Source: Candidatus Kuenenia stuttgartensis (GTDB taxonomy: Bacteria; Planctomycetota; Planctomycetia; Planctomycetales; Planctomycetaceae). From it: DNA of 52,115 nt. Where the stretch lies: the NCBI GenBank assembly GCA_945861865.1, contig CAMAWN010000017.1, positions 1-52,115 on the forward strand, written 5' to 3'. The position numbers and the translations under genes are program-made. Below the pieces are notes generated by a model. It made no database searches. It was not told the origin of the DNA and worked only from the letters and a program-made list of their open reading frames with translations. Below, piece after piece: positions 17,282 to 25,374 of the stretch. The first letter of the stretch is position 1, and each line of letters opens with the position of its first letter.

Positions 17282-18442
17282 TTACGCCTTTCCGTATCGC
17301 AACTCGCCGGCTGCGATGGTGGCTCGGATATGGATTTCGTCGTCCGAACCACTCCAGTCGAACAGAACGAGATCTGCTCGTGAGCCGCGAGCCAGTCGTT
17401 GTTCTTCGACCTTCAAAGCCCGTGCAGTATTTCGGCTGGCCATGTTCCAGGCGTCGTGCAGCGAGAGGCCCGCGGATCGAATGGCGTAGGCGACGCAGGC
17501 GTTGGTCAGTTGAGCCGATCCCGCCAAATACTGCGGGTTCGCAGCCACGACGATTTTGCCTTCCGACAGGATTTCGACTTCGCCCGATTCGATCTGGTAG
17601 CGTCCCGGCGGACAGCCCGCCAAGCCGGCCGAGTCGCAAGTGATGATCGTGTGCAGCGTCGTTTTGGCTCGCACAACCGAGCGGATGACGCTGGCTGGCA
17701 GGTGATGTCCGTCGGTGATGATGCAGGCAATCAGACGTTTGTCGCCGAGTTGTTCCCAAATGTAGTTCGGGTGCCGGCGGATCATTCCGTGCGCGCCGTT
17801 GCCCAGATGAGTGCTCAGGGTTGCTCCGGCGTCGATCGCGGCGGTGACTTGTTCCGGCGTTGCTCCCGTGTGGCCAATCGAAACGGTCACGTCTGCGGCG
17901 ACCGCTTGGCGAATGAACTCGACTGCGTTGTCGGTTTCCGGCGCGAGCGTCACGAGTCGAATGCGATTGCCGGAGATGTCCTGCAAGCGGCGAAACTCGT
18001 CCCAATTCGCTGCCCGCACTTGCGACAACGGATGCGCGCCGCGCGGGCCGTCTTCTGGCGAGATGTGCGGTCCTTCCAGATGAATGCCGGGCACCATCTT
18101 GTCGGCCCAAGGAGTTGACTCGCACGCTTCTCGGATCGCTTTGACGCCGGCGGCGAGTGCCTCAAAGCTGGCGGTGATCAGCGTCGGACACAGCCGAGTG
18201 ATGCCGAACGCGAAGTGTGCCTCCAAGACAGTCAGCACTTGCTCGGCCGTCAGTTTTGGGTCGCAAAACCAAATCCCTTTGTGGCCGTTGATCTGCAAGT
18301 CGAACAGCCCCGGCGCGATCCACGGCCAGGTCGCAGCGTCTCCTTCTGGCCAGGCCGGTTCGACGCGAGCGATGCGTTCGGCTTCGACGGTCACGCAGAT
18401 CGGTTCGCCGTTCACATAACTTCGTCCTCGAAGTTCCCGCAT
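17282..18442 (-). CDS. nagA: N-acetylglucosamine-6-phosphate deacetylase
   Basis: A 386-aa amidohydrolase that removes acetate from GlcNAc-6-phosphate. Family motifs in order: PGLFDLQINGHKG (metal-binding N-terminus), GIHLEGPHISPEDGPRGAH, SIGHTGATPEQ, LSTHLGNGAHGM, CIITDGHHLP, and CDSAGLAGCPPGRY with the catalytic acid region. The length fits the family. ATG 18442 has AGGA 9 bases upstream; a TTG at 18484 is less likely. The enzyme recycles cell-wall or chitin amino sugars. No nagB or transporter lies next to it. Confidence 0.9.
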   Translation of the reverse strand: MRELRGRSYVNGEPICVTVEAERIARVEPAWPEGDAATWPWIAPGLFDLQINGHKGIWFCDPKLTAEQVLTVLEAHFAFGITRLCPTLITASFEALAAGVKAIREACESTPWADKMVPGIHLEGPHISPEDGPRGAHPLSQVRAANWDEFRRLQDISGNRIRLVTLAPETDNAVEFIRQAVAADVTVSIGHTGATPEQVTAAIDAGATLSTHLGNGAHGMIRRHPNYIWEQLGDKRLIACIITDGHHLPASVIRSVVRAKTTLHTIITCDSAGLAGCPPGRYQIESGEVEILSEGKIVVAANPQYLAGSAQLTNACVAYAIRSAGLSLHDAWNMASRNTARALKVEEQRLARGSRADLVLFDWSGSDDEIHIRATIAAGELRYGKA

Positions 18443-18587
18443 TGCAAATTTCCTGGAGTCATCACTGTGTTGGAGTTTCGCCAAATCGTCATTGGCTTTT
18501 GGACAGATTCCGGAACGTGACCTACGTTTGGGCGGCCACGGCGGAACGCCGCTGCGCCGATCGTGTCAATCGTAGGAATCGTGTCGA

Positions 18588-18836
18588 ATGAACTGGGATC
18601 GTCATACCTTGTGGACCGCCGGCTGGCCAGCGTTGAGCGCTGGAGCGGTCGGTGTTGTCTTGTCGGCGGTCGTTTCGCCGGGATTGCTGATCCCGTCATG
18701 TGTCGCGGTGTCGGCGGTGGCTGGCAGTTTCCTAACGGCAGTTTGGGTGCATCGCGGTCAGCAAGAGGCGAAGGCCCGATTGCGGCATCCTGAACTTTCC
18801 GGCACGGGCAATCCGGGAGACGGCGAAGGGTTATGA
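18588..18836 (+). CDS. Small hydrophobic protein, possibly a remnant
   Basis: An 82-aa frame whose central part (about residues 14-54) is almost wholly hydrophobic, enough for two membrane helices. AGGAA lies about 10 bases before the ATG. Its last few codons run into the receiver-domain fragment that follows in another frame, and the C-terminal residues (LSGTGNPGDGEG) look like frame-shifted junction sequence. I do not recognise a family. It may be a genuine small membrane protein or a gene cut short by the deletion that also removed the start of the response regulator. Confidence 0.4.
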   Translation: MNWDRHTLWTAGWPALSAGAVGVVLSAVVSPGLLIPSCVAVSAVAGSFLTAVWVHRGQQEAKARLRHPELSGTGNPGDGEGL

Positions 18837-19005
18837 ATTGGACGAAGAAGAACTGCGCGTCGAGTACGGCGTGCAGCAAGTGCTCTGCAAGCCATTCTCG
18901 CCGCGCGAGTTGATCTCGATTGCCAATTCACTGTTGGAGGCGGCAGTCTCAAACGGAAAAGTCTTTGATTCGCAAACGGGCTTAATGTCTGATCCCAGCG
19001 AGTGA
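18820..19005 (+). pseudogene. Remnant of a response-regulator receiver domain (C-terminal part only)
   Basis: In the frame ending at the TGA at 19003 the sequence reads TAKGYELDEEELRVEYGVQQ then VLCKPFSPRELISIANSLLE. This is the last third of a CheY-like receiver: the T/S switch residue in TAKG, then the conserved Lys with its cis-proline in CKPFSPREL, then helix 5. Upstream in the same frame there is no receiver sequence, no phospho-acceptor Asp and no plausible start. It lies 3 bp before the GGDEF gene start, where a linked response regulator would be expected. I infer a deletion that removed the N-terminal two thirds. Confidence 0.72.
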
Positions 19006-19008
19006 TTC

Positions 19009-20619
19009 ATGTCGGATATCCTCTCAGAAAAAACGATTGCTCGGCACATGCTGACGCTCGGCGGCATCGCGATCGCGATGTCATCGTTGGGGGCGTTGCA
19101 TCCGTGGATTGCGGTGTGCGGTTCGTTCCTGGTGATGACGATCGTGATCGGGATCGTGGTTTTGCGCGGAGATGGCCGCGTGGCTGCTCTGATCGTCACA
19201 GTTGCCGCGATGCTGAGTTCGGGAGTCTGCTGGTACAACGACGACGATCTGTCCCTGGTGCTGGCATTGTTCATCAGCATATTTGGCACGGTCGTAATGG
19301 GCTTGCTCAGTGCGATTGTCTGCAAGACCAGCCGTAACCGACTGCGGAAAATCAACGACCTGGAGACTCGGCAGTTTGAATTAGTTCGCAAGGTCTACGA
19401 CTACGACCGCAACACGTGTTTGTCTGGCGAGATTCCGATCTTCTGGATGAATTCAGCTCCGGAGGCATCGCGTCCGTCGACCGAGAAGACGCACACGGCG
19501 TTTGGCCAGATGCTGACAGAATTGGTCGAACCATCTGCCTCGCCGGTCATCGGCCCGGATGTGTTTGACTTCGCGATGCTGCTGCTTTCGATGCAACAGA
19601 TTGGGCACCGCTTGTCGTCGGAGCTGAAACTCGACGCGCTGGTGTCCGCGATTCTGGACACGGCGAAGGATGTGCTACGCTGCCAACACGCGGAATTGCA
19701 CCTGTGGAATGCTCGCGAGGAGCGATTTACGAACGCCGTACAGTCGGAAGCCGCGCTGTTGTCCGATTCGGTGCGAGCGGTGCTGACCCAAGCAGCCCCA
19801 TTGCCAGCCTCGTTCGCGTGGGTGATGAAGCAACGTCGCATTCTGACCCAGCGAGATGTTCTGGCCGGCAAAGTGGAAGCCGCCGATTTGTCTGGCGAGA
19901 CGCTGCCCGCTGCCGTCGCGCCGCTGCTGGTCGGAGACGACCTGGTCGGTGTGCTGGTGGTCAGCGACGCCGAAGACGAAGGTCCGACCTTCATCCGCAT
20001 ATTGCACATCCTCGCCAACCACTGCGCTCTGAGCCTGAAGAACTCGCAGTTGTTCCGCACCATTCAGGAAATGGGTCGTCGAGACGGGCTGACCGGTCTG
20101 CTGCATCACGCGCCGTTCCTGGAAGAATTGGAACGCATGATCGACGAGGCACAGACTCACAATCGACCGCTGACCCTGGTGATGAGCGACCTCGATGACT
20201 TCAAGGATTTCAACGACAACTACGGCCATCAAGCCGGTGACAAAGTGTTGCAAGAGGTGGCTCAGTGGTGGCAGGCGATCATGCCCGACCACGCGATCCT
20301 GGCACGCTACGGCGGTGAAGAATTCATCTGCGCACTGCCGGGCGAAACGCTGAGCCGCGGCACCGAGTTGGCAGAAATGCTTCGCGCCGCGCTGGCGTCG
20401 CACCCAGTCAGTTACAACGGCATTCAATTGCACGTCACCGCCAGTTTTGGCGTCACGGAACTCGGCAATCCGGCAACCAATGCTACGCGACTGATCCGCC
20501 TTGCCGACAAAGCGCTGTACCGCGCCAAAGATGACGGCCGCAACCGCGTGGAAGCACATGATCCGTCGCGACCAGAAATCGCCATGATGGCGGAAACCTC
20601 GCAGTTTTCGCTGCGATAA
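19009..20619 (+). CDS. Membrane-bound GAF-GGDEF diguanylate cyclase
   Basis: A 536-aa protein. About four hydrophobic segments lie in residues 14-110 (LTLGGIAIAMSSLG, FLVMTIVIGIVVL, ALIVTVAAMLSSG, LFISIFGTVVMGLL). A GAF-like domain follows (about 195-355), then a GGDEF domain with GGEEF at residues 435-439, the usual LTGLLHHAPFLEEL entry and LVMSDLDDFKDFND metal-binding segment. The active site is intact, so it should make c-di-GMP from GTP. The RxxD product-inhibition site is not seen; IMPD stands at that place. STAS and VanZ genes follow at 22 and 9 bp, so this is probably one transcript. Confidence 0.9.
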   Translation: MSDILSEKTIARHMLTLGGIAIAMSSLGALHPWIAVCGSFLVMTIVIGIVVLRGDGRVAALIVTVAAMLSSGVCWYNDDDLSLVLALFISIFGTVVMGLLSAIVCKTSRNRLRKINDLETRQFELVRKVYDYDRNTCLSGEIPIFWMNSAPEASRPSTEKTHTAFGQMLTELVEPSASPVIGPDVFDFAMLLLSMQQIGHRLSSELKLDALVSAILDTAKDVLRCQHAELHLWNAREERFTNAVQSEAALLSDSVRAVLTQAAPLPASFAWVMKQRRILTQRDVLAGKVEAADLSGETLPAAVAPLLVGDDLVGVLVVSDAEDEGPTFIRILHILANHCALSLKNSQLFRTIQEMGRRDGLTGLLHHAPFLEELERMIDEAQTHNRPLTLVMSDLDDFKDFNDNYGHQAGDKVLQEVAQWWQAIMPDHAILARYGGEEFICALPGETLSRGTELAEMLRAALASHPVSYNGIQLHVTASFGVTELGNPATNATRLIRLADKALYRAKDDGRNRVEAHDPSRPEIAMMAETSQFSLR

Positions 20620-20641
20620 GCCCCTCGAGGGATCGTCGATC

Positions 20642-20986
20642 ATGGCCATCACCATGGAAACCTTCGGCCGAGTTCTGGTCGCGCACACGCCAGAAGAACT
20701 CAACGAAGAGAACGCTCGCGAACGGATGAACGCTTTGGAACAACCAGTCGCACAAGGGACGGCCTGCGTCGTCGCGCAGATGGATCGCACCGAGTCGCTC
20801 GACAGTGCCGGCCTGACGGCGCTGCTCGACCTGCGCGACGAGTTGCGGCAACACGGTGGCAATCTCAAAGTTTGCAACCTCACCGAGACCGGCCAGAAAG
20901 TCTTCGAGCGGACTCGGCTGGACAACCACCTCGACACGTTCGACTCGGTGATCGACGCGGTCGCGAGCTTCCTGAGCGCGGGTTAA
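20642..20986 (+). CDS. STAS-domain anti-sigma factor antagonist
   Basis: A 114-aa single STAS domain of the SpoIIAA/RsbV type. The phosphorylatable Ser lies in ESLDSAGLTALLDL, and the C-terminal half (NLKVCNLTETGQKVFERTRL) has the family pattern. Such proteins bind an anti-sigma factor when unphosphorylated. The partner switch kinase is not visible here. Position directly after the GGDEF gene suggests a joint signalling role. Confidence 0.9.
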   Translation: MAITMETFGRVLVAHTPEELNEENARERMNALEQPVAQGTACVVAQMDRTESLDSAGLTALLDLRDELRQHGGNLKVCNLTETGQKVFERTRLDNHLDTFDSVIDAVASFLSAG

Positions 20987-20995
20987 TATGCCGCA

Positions 20996-21430
20996 ATGGC
21001 ATTCCTGGACGCGAAGTGGCTGCGACGATGGAGCGGCGTGGCGCTGCTGATCTATCTGACCGCGCTCGTCACCGGAACGCACTTGCCGCATCCCGAAGAC
21101 TTGATCTCGATCGAAGGCAACGACAAGTGGCTGCACTTCGGCGCGTACTTCGGCTTGGCATTCCTGATGGCGGCATGGCGGCAATCGTCGCAGCCAGTGA
21201 CGCGGCGCGCTCTGTTGGCGATTTGGAGCCTTGCGACGTTCACCGGCGGCGCCGATGAACTGACTCAAATGCTGCCGGGCATCAACCGCCAATGCGAATT
21301 TGCCGACTGGCTGGCCGACATCGTGGGAGCCGCGTGTGGCCTGCTGATTTGGATCGGACTTCGGCGGATGCTTGCCGATCAACGCGCCCGTGTCCGATCG
21401 CTGACCCTGGATGATTCCCATTTTGATTGA
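20996..21430 (+). CDS. VanZ-like membrane protein
   Basis: A 144-aa protein with the VanZ pattern: an N-terminal helix (VALLIYLTALVTGTHLP), the KWLHFGAYFGLAFLM segment, then a charged ADELTQMLPGINRQCEFADWLADIVGAACG stretch and a last helix. VanZ is a teicoplanin-resistance accessory protein, but most homologues outside enterococci have no known link to antibiotics. Its stop codon lies inside the left arm of a family A repeat (21426-21491). Confidence 0.85.
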   Translation: MAFLDAKWLRRWSGVALLIYLTALVTGTHLPHPEDLISIEGNDKWLHFGAYFGLAFLMAAWRQSSQPVTRRALLAIWSLATFTGGADELTQMLPGINRQCEFADWLADIVGAACGLLIWIGLRRMLADQRARVRSLTLDDSHFD

Positions 21431-21491
21431 AGCCTGAAGCCCCAGCGAGTGAAGTGGTGCGCGTTTCTTTGCTGGCATTTCGGGCTTCAAT
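21426..21491. repeat. Dispersed inverted repeat, family A, copy 2 (contains the VanZ stop codon)
   Basis: Left arm 21426-21446 and right arm 21471-21491 match as inverted repeats at 17 of 21 positions, with a 24-nt loop. The arms carry the family features GCCTGAAGC-CCAGCGA and GCTGGC-TTTCGGGCTTC. The stop codon of the VanZ gene (21428-21430) is part of the left arm, and the hairpin probably acts as the 3' end of the GGDEF-STAS-VanZ transcript. Confidence 0.65.
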
Positions 21492-21688
21492 GTGGTTCAG
21501 CGATTGGTTGAGACGGAGCTTGCGCAGCTTCCAGCCTTGTCAGCCCTCGAACGTGAACCATGCCAGCGTTGGTGATCCGCGTACTGGCCCCCCACAATCT
21601 CGAAGTTGAGAGGCGTAGCGGGCGCGTCGCAAAGCCTTCGAATCATTCTGGCTTTGACGGCATCCCCTAAAGTGGTCTCTCTTCCCGC

Positions 21689-21716
21689 TTGACCAAGCTG
21701 AATCTCGCTGGATAGA
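21689..21716 (+). promoter_or_regulatory. Candidate promoter of the leu leader
   Basis: TTGACC (21689-21694) and GATAGA (21711-21716) are spaced by 16 bp, about 30 bp before the leader peptide. The -10 match is poor, so this is a weak call. Apart from this and the repeat at 21426-21491, the stretch 21492-21745 shows no gene or clear structure. Confidence 0.28.
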
Positions 21717-21745
21717 TTGCCGCCCACTTTCTGATAGGAACCGTC

Positions 21746-21793
21746 ATGCGATCTTCTTTGCGACTGCTGGCCCTTAGCCTTCTCCTGCGTTGA
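21746..21793 (+). CDS. leuL: Leucine-rich leader peptide of the leuA attenuator
   Basis: A 15-residue peptide, MRSSLRLLALSLLLR, with seven leucines read by TTG, CTG, CTG, CTT, CTT, CTC and CTG codons. It is preceded by AGGAA 6 bases before the ATG. It ends 4 bases before region 2 of a set of mutually exclusive hairpins that finish in a U-tailed terminator, and the next gene is 2-isopropylmalate synthase. That is the arrangement of leucine-operon attenuators in enteric bacteria. The peptide itself has no expected function beyond sensing charged tRNA-Leu. It is too short for ordinary gene callers. Confidence 0.75.
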   Translation: MRSSLRLLALSLLLR

Positions 21794-21872
21794 CGCGGGG
21801 GCTTTGGTGTCGTTGTCGCTGTTGACCGTGCGAATACACCCTGAGCCTCCACTGGAGGCTCGGGGTTTTTTT
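21782..21872 (+). promoter_or_regulatory. Transcription attenuator upstream of leuA
   Basis: Three alternative pairings can be read by eye. (1) Protector: 21782-21789 (CTCCTGCG, the last codons of the leader) with 21794-21801 (CGCGGGGG), loop TTGA. (2) Antiterminator: 21797-21807 (GGGGGCTTTGG) with 21840-21850 (CCTGAGCCTCC), 10 of 11 positions including wobbles. (3) Terminator: 21839-21850 with 21854-21865 (GGAGGCTCGGGG), 12 bp, loop ACT, then seven T. A ribosome stalled at the Leu codons would cover the 5' side of the protector hairpin, freeing the antiterminator. A leader translated to its stop allows termination. Confidence 0.72.
21839..21872 (+). terminator. Intrinsic terminator of the leu attenuator
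   Basis: A 12-bp stem with one G-U pair (CCCTGAGCCTCC / GGAGGCTCGGGG), a 3-nt loop and a run of seven T. It is the strongest rho-independent terminator in the window and stands between the leader peptide and leuA. Confidence 0.85.
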
Positions 21873-21879
21873 GTTTGTT

Positions 21880-21950
21880 GGAGGATGGGCACTCCTGCCC
21901 GTCCTCGGAGTCCACTTCCCGTTTGGGTCGGGCAAGAGTGCCCAACCTCC
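21880..21950. repeat. Dispersed inverted repeat, family C, in the leuA 5' UTR
   Basis: Left arm 21880-21901 (GGAGGATGGGCACTCCTGCC...) and right arm 21929-21950 match as inverted repeats at 20 of 22 positions. It lies between the attenuator terminator and the leuA ribosome-binding site; the right arm ends 2 bases before GGAG (21953-21956). It may mark a mobile palindromic element that landed in the leader. Confidence 0.62.
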
Positions 21951-21963
21951 TTGGAGACTTGAG

Positions 21964-23556
21964 ATGTCCACACAGCCTGACACGATCACGATCTTCGACA
22001 CCACCCTGCGCGACGGCGAGCAGTCTCCCGGCTGCAGCATGAACTCGGCCGAGAAGCTGGAAATCGCGAAGGCGCTCGTCGAACTCGGCGTGGACGTCAT
22101 TGAGGCGGGCTTCCCAATCGCATCGCCGGACGATTTTGAGGCGGTGCGGACGATCGCTCGCGAGTTCGGCAGCCGCACGGTTATCTGCGGGTTGGCTCGC
22201 TGTCGCAAAGAGGACATCGACCGTGCGTGGGAGGCGCTCAAAGAAGCGGAGAGGTGCCGCATCCACGTCTTCTTGGCGACCAGTCCGATCCATCGCGAGT
22301 TCAAACTCAAGATGGCCGAGGACCAGATCCTGAAGTCCACGGTCGAGATGGTGAAGTACACGCGCGACCTGATGTGCTCGCGGCCCGACATCACGACGCC
22401 GAATTTGGAGTTCTCGCCGGAGGACGCGGCCCGCACGGAACTCGACTTCCTGTGCCAAGTGGTCGAGAAGGCGATCGACGCCGGAGCCACGACCGTCAAC
22501 ATTCCGGACACGGTGGGCTACGCGACGCCGATGCACTTCAAAACCTGCATCGAGTACCTCAAGGCGAACGTGTCGAACATCGGCAAGGCGGTCATCAGCA
22601 CGCACTGCCACAACGATCTCGGCTTGGCGGTCGCGAACAGCTTGGCCGGAGTCGAGGCGGGTGCTCGGCAAGTCGAATGCACGATCAACGGCTTGGGCGA
22701 GCGAGCCGGCAACGCGGCGCTCGAAGAAATTGTGATGGCGATCAAAACGCGCGGCGACTTCTACGGCGTGAAAACGAACATCAACACGCCGAAGCTATTC
22801 CCGATCAGCCGCTTGGTCAGCCGCATCACGGGCATGACGGTGCAACGCAACAAAGCGATCGTCGGCCAGAATGCGTTCGCTCACGAGGCGGGTATCCACC
22901 AGCACGGGATGCTCCAGAACCGAGCGACCTACGAGATCATGCGGCCGGAAGATGTCGGCTACGTCGGCTCGAACTTGGTCTTGGGCAAACACAGCGGCCG
23001 ACACGCCTTTCGAGATCGAGTCCATTCGCTGGGCTTTGAATTGGAGACCGCCGTGTTCGAACGAGTCTTTCAGGAGTTCATCACGCTCTGCGACAAAAAG
23101 AAGGACGTCTACGATTCGGACATCATCGCGCTGATCGAAAGCCACGTCGGTGAGAAGAGCGACGCGACGGATCATTGGAAGTTGATCAGCGTGCAGACCT
23201 TCGCTGGAGCCAACACGATCCCCACGGCGACCGTTGAGTTGCAGTGCGAAGGCGATTCGCAACCGAAGCGCGATGCGGCCACTGGTGACGGCCCACTCGA
23301 CGCGATCTTCCTGGCGATGAAGCGGATCACTGGAGTCGCGGGCACGTTGCGAAACTTCCAAGTTCGCAGTGTGACCGGCGGCGAGGACGCGCAAGGCGAA
23401 TCGTTCGTCGAGATTCTCGTCAACGACAAGGCGTACCACGGCAAAGGGATCAGCACCGACATCATCCAAGCCAGTGCCGAGGCGTACCTCAAAGCCCTGA
23501 ACCGAGCGATGTCCGACAAGCAGCTGACCAAGCGAGTCCTCGCGCAACACGATTGA
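21964..23556 (+). CDS. leuA: 2-isopropylmalate synthase
   Basis: A 530-aa enzyme of the first committed step of leucine synthesis (acetyl-CoA plus 2-oxoisovalerate). The signature [14 protein letters not shown] lies at residues 11-24, the metal-binding [15 protein letters not shown] further on, and the [17 protein letters not shown] motif after it. The C-terminal regulatory domain (about 390-525), which binds leucine as feedback inhibitor, is complete. ATG 21964 has GGAG 8 bases upstream; the frame is open from 21871 only through the repeat. Expression is probably set by the attenuator and activity by leucine. The MFS gene overlaps its stop. Confidence 0.96.
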   Translation: MSTQPDTITIFDTTLRDGEQSPGCSMNSAEKLEIAKALVELGVDVIEAGFPIASPDDFEAVRTIAREFGSRTVICGLARCRKEDIDRAWEALKEAERCRIHVFLATSPIHREFKLKMAEDQILKSTVEMVKYTRDLMCSRPDITTPNLEFSPEDAARTELDFLCQVVEKAIDAGATTVNIPDTVGYATPMHFKTCIEYLKANVSNIGKAVISTHCHNDLGLAVANSLAGVEAGARQVECTINGLGERAGNAALEEIVMAIKTRGDFYGVKTNINTPKLFPISRLVSRITGMTVQRNKAIVGQNAFAHEAGIHQHGMLQNRATYEIMRPEDVGYVGSNLVLGKHSGRHAFRDRVHSLGFELETAVFERVFQEFITLCDKKKDVYDSDIIALIESHVGEKSDATDHWKLISVQTFAGANTIPTATVELQCEGDSQPKRDAATGDGPLDAIFLAMKRITGVAGTLRNFQVRSVTGGEDAQGESFVEILVNDKAYHGKGISTDIIQASAEAYLKALNRAMSDKQLTKRVLAQHD

Positions 23557-24770
23557 GCCGCATTGTGAGTTCGCTCAATACGACGATCCGTGCTCCGGAT
23601 GAGACGCCCGCCATCGCGCGCAGCGTTCAAGGCGGAACATTCGCGCTGATGGTGTTGTCGGCGATGCACTTCGTGGTCGATGCCGTCGCCTCGCAGGTGA
23701 CTCCGTTGTGGCCGACGCTCAAAGAGCACTACCAGGTGCCGACGTTCTGGATGTTGTTCGTGTGGACGATTGCCTCGTCGTTCAGTCAACTCGGCTTCGC
23801 GTTGATCGGAGACCGAGCTGCCAGCCGTTGGCTTGTCTGGCTCGGCCCGGCGGTGAGTTGCGTTTGTCTCGGATGCATCGGGTTGTTCAATCAGTTCGCG
23901 GTTCTGGGAATCTTGCTGGCGATTGCTGGCATGGGGATCGCCGCGTTTCACCCGGAAGGGGCAACGCTGTCGGGAAACTGCTGGCCGAACGCTCGCAGCC
24001 GAGCCGTTTCGATTTTTGCGATGGGAGGATTCCTCGGTCAGTCGGCGGGGCCTCCGTGCAGCGGCTGGGTCGTGGACCACTTCGGACTTCGAGCACTGAC
24101 CGGCGGGATCACGATTGGATTGGCCTTGATGATCGTGATGCGGCTCGCGTATCGACCTGCGACACCCGTTGCAAACACCCATCGAGTTGCCACGACCGGC
24201 ATTTGGACGGTTCTGAGACAGCGTCGGTCGCTGATGTTCTTGCTGCTCTCGGCCGGCACGGTGCGAGTCATCGCAGCGGCCGGTGTGCCAGTCACTCTGG
24301 CCTACTGGCTGAAGTCGCTGGAGTTCTCCGATGCCAAGATCGGCGGAGTGCAGTCCGCGTTCCTCGCCGGGATTGGCCTGGGTGGTCTGCTGTGTGCGAT
24401 CGTCGTGAGGCCGCGAACAGAGCGGCTCGCGCTGTGGTTCGTCCCGCTACTGTCGGTGCCGTGCTTATTGGCGATGCCGAGCTTGCAGGGACTCTGGCTG
24501 TCGGTGGCAGCGCTCGCGACGGGGTTGCTGCTGGGGATCGCGCAGCCGGTCTTCATTAGCTACGGTCAGCAGTTGCTGCCTGAGACTCAGCGTGTCGCCA
24601 GTTCGATCACAATGGGCTTGAGCTGGGGGACCGGCGGAGCGATCTCCGCCGCGCTGATCGACGTCTGCGACCGTCGACAGTCGTTCGACATTGCGTTTGT
24701 CGCGTTCGCCGCAGCGGTGGTCGTATCGAGTATGCTGTGTTTGCTGTTGCCGAAGACCAAAGCAAACTAG
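23553..24770 (+). CDS. MFS transporter, fosmidomycin-resistance-like
   Basis: A 405-aa protein with about 12 membrane helices and a basic cytoplasmic loop in the middle (YRPATPVANTHRVATTG). The segment GIAAFHPEGATL resembles the fosmidomycin-resistance/sugar-efflux branch of the MFS. The start is probably the TTG at 23553, which overlaps the leuA stop; a GTG at 23565 is an alternative, and neither has a good Shine-Dalgarno. Overlap with leuA suggests co-transcription and translational coupling, and possibly export of a branched-chain amino acid or its precursor, but that is inference. The stop TAG lies inside a family A repeat. Confidence 0.82.
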   Translation: MSRIVSSLNTTIRAPDETPAIARSVQGGTFALMVLSAMHFVVDAVASQVTPLWPTLKEHYQVPTFWMLFVWTIASSFSQLGFALIGDRAASRWLVWLGPAVSCVCLGCIGLFNQFAVLGILLAIAGMGIAAFHPEGATLSGNCWPNARSRAVSIFAMGGFLGQSAGPPCSGWVVDHFGLRALTGGITIGLALMIVMRLAYRPATPVANTHRVATTGIWTVLRQRRSLMFLLLSAGTVRVIAAAGVPVTLAYWLKSLEFSDAKIGGVQSAFLAGIGLGGLLCAIVVRPRTERLALWFVPLLSVPCLLAMPSLQGLWLSVAALATGLLLGIAQPVFISYGQQLLPETQRVASSITMGLSWGTGGAISAALIDVCDRRQSFDIAFVAFAAAVVVSSMLCLLLPKTKAN

Positions 24771-24835
24771 CCCGACGCGCCAGCGAGGGTTCTTGAGGAG
24801 CCATTGGAACCCTCGCTGGCGCGTCGGGCTAGTTT
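24764..24835. repeat. Dispersed inverted repeat, family A, copy 3: perfect 29-bp arms, acts as bidirectional terminator
   Basis: Arms 24764-24792 and 24807-24835 are perfect inverted repeats of 29 bp with a 14-nt loop; the core is AGCCCGACGCGCCAGCGAGGG. The MFS stop codon (24768-24770) is inside the left arm and apt ends 6 bp beyond the right arm, so both convergent transcripts run into the hairpin. Confidence 0.88.
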
Positions 24836-24840
24836 CGAAA

Positions 24841-25374
24841 TCACGTCTCGTCGGCGTAGCGGATTAAGCTGAGGACGTCGTAGCGGCTGAGCTTCTCGCG
24901 GCCTTTGAGGAAGTCGAGTTCGATGACGAATGCGCAGCCGGCGATCGTCGCGTGAAGTTGCTCGACCAAGTTGACGCAGGCGAGCATCGTGCCTCCAGTG
25001 GCCAGCAAGTCATCGACGATCAGCACTCGGTCGCTCGATGTGAGCGCATCAACGTGCATGTGCAGCGTGTCACTGCCGTATTCGAGTTCGTAGGAGAACG
25101 CCTGAGTTTCAAACGGCAGCTTGCCTGGTTTGCGAACCGGCACGAACTTGGCATTCAGTTGCAGAGCCAGCGGAGCCGCGAAGATAAATCCACGGGCTTC
25201 CGCCGCGACGATGGCCGTCACCCCTCGGTCGAGAAAATGCGTCGCGAAACGATCGATCACTTCGCGAAACGCCACCGGCTCGGCCAGCAGCGTCGTGATG
25301 TCGCGAAACATGATCCCCGGCTTTGGAAAATTCGGGATGCTGCGAATGTAGCGTTTGAGGTCCATGTCGTTCAT
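24841..25374 (-). CDS. apt: Adenine phosphoribosyltransferase
   Basis: A 177-aa purine-salvage enzyme that makes AMP from adenine and PRPP. The N-terminus [21 protein letters not shown] is diagnostic for APT, and the PRPP-binding loop [14 protein letters not shown] is intact. The start ATG (25374) overlaps the stop of the upstream kinase gene as ATGA, a typical translational-coupling junction. A second ATG at 25365 is also possible. Confidence 0.95.
   Translation of the reverse strand: MNDMDLKRYIRSIPNFPKPGIMFRDITTLLAEPVAFREVIDRFATHFLDRGVTAIVAAEARGFIFAAPLALQLNAKFVPVRKPGKLPFETQAFSYELEYGSDTLHMHVDALTSSDRVLIVDDLLATGGTMLACVNLVEQLHATIAGCAFVIELDFLKGREKLSRYDVLSLIRYADET

Noticed and set aside
19675..21490. 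Overlapping minus-strand frames of 420 and 335 aa
   Set aside because: Antisense of the GGDEF, STAS and VanZ genes; no Shine-Dalgarno and no recognisable domain.
21871..21963. N-terminal extension of LeuA
   Set aside because: It translates the family C repeat; the Shine-Dalgarno at 21953 points to the ATG at 21964.
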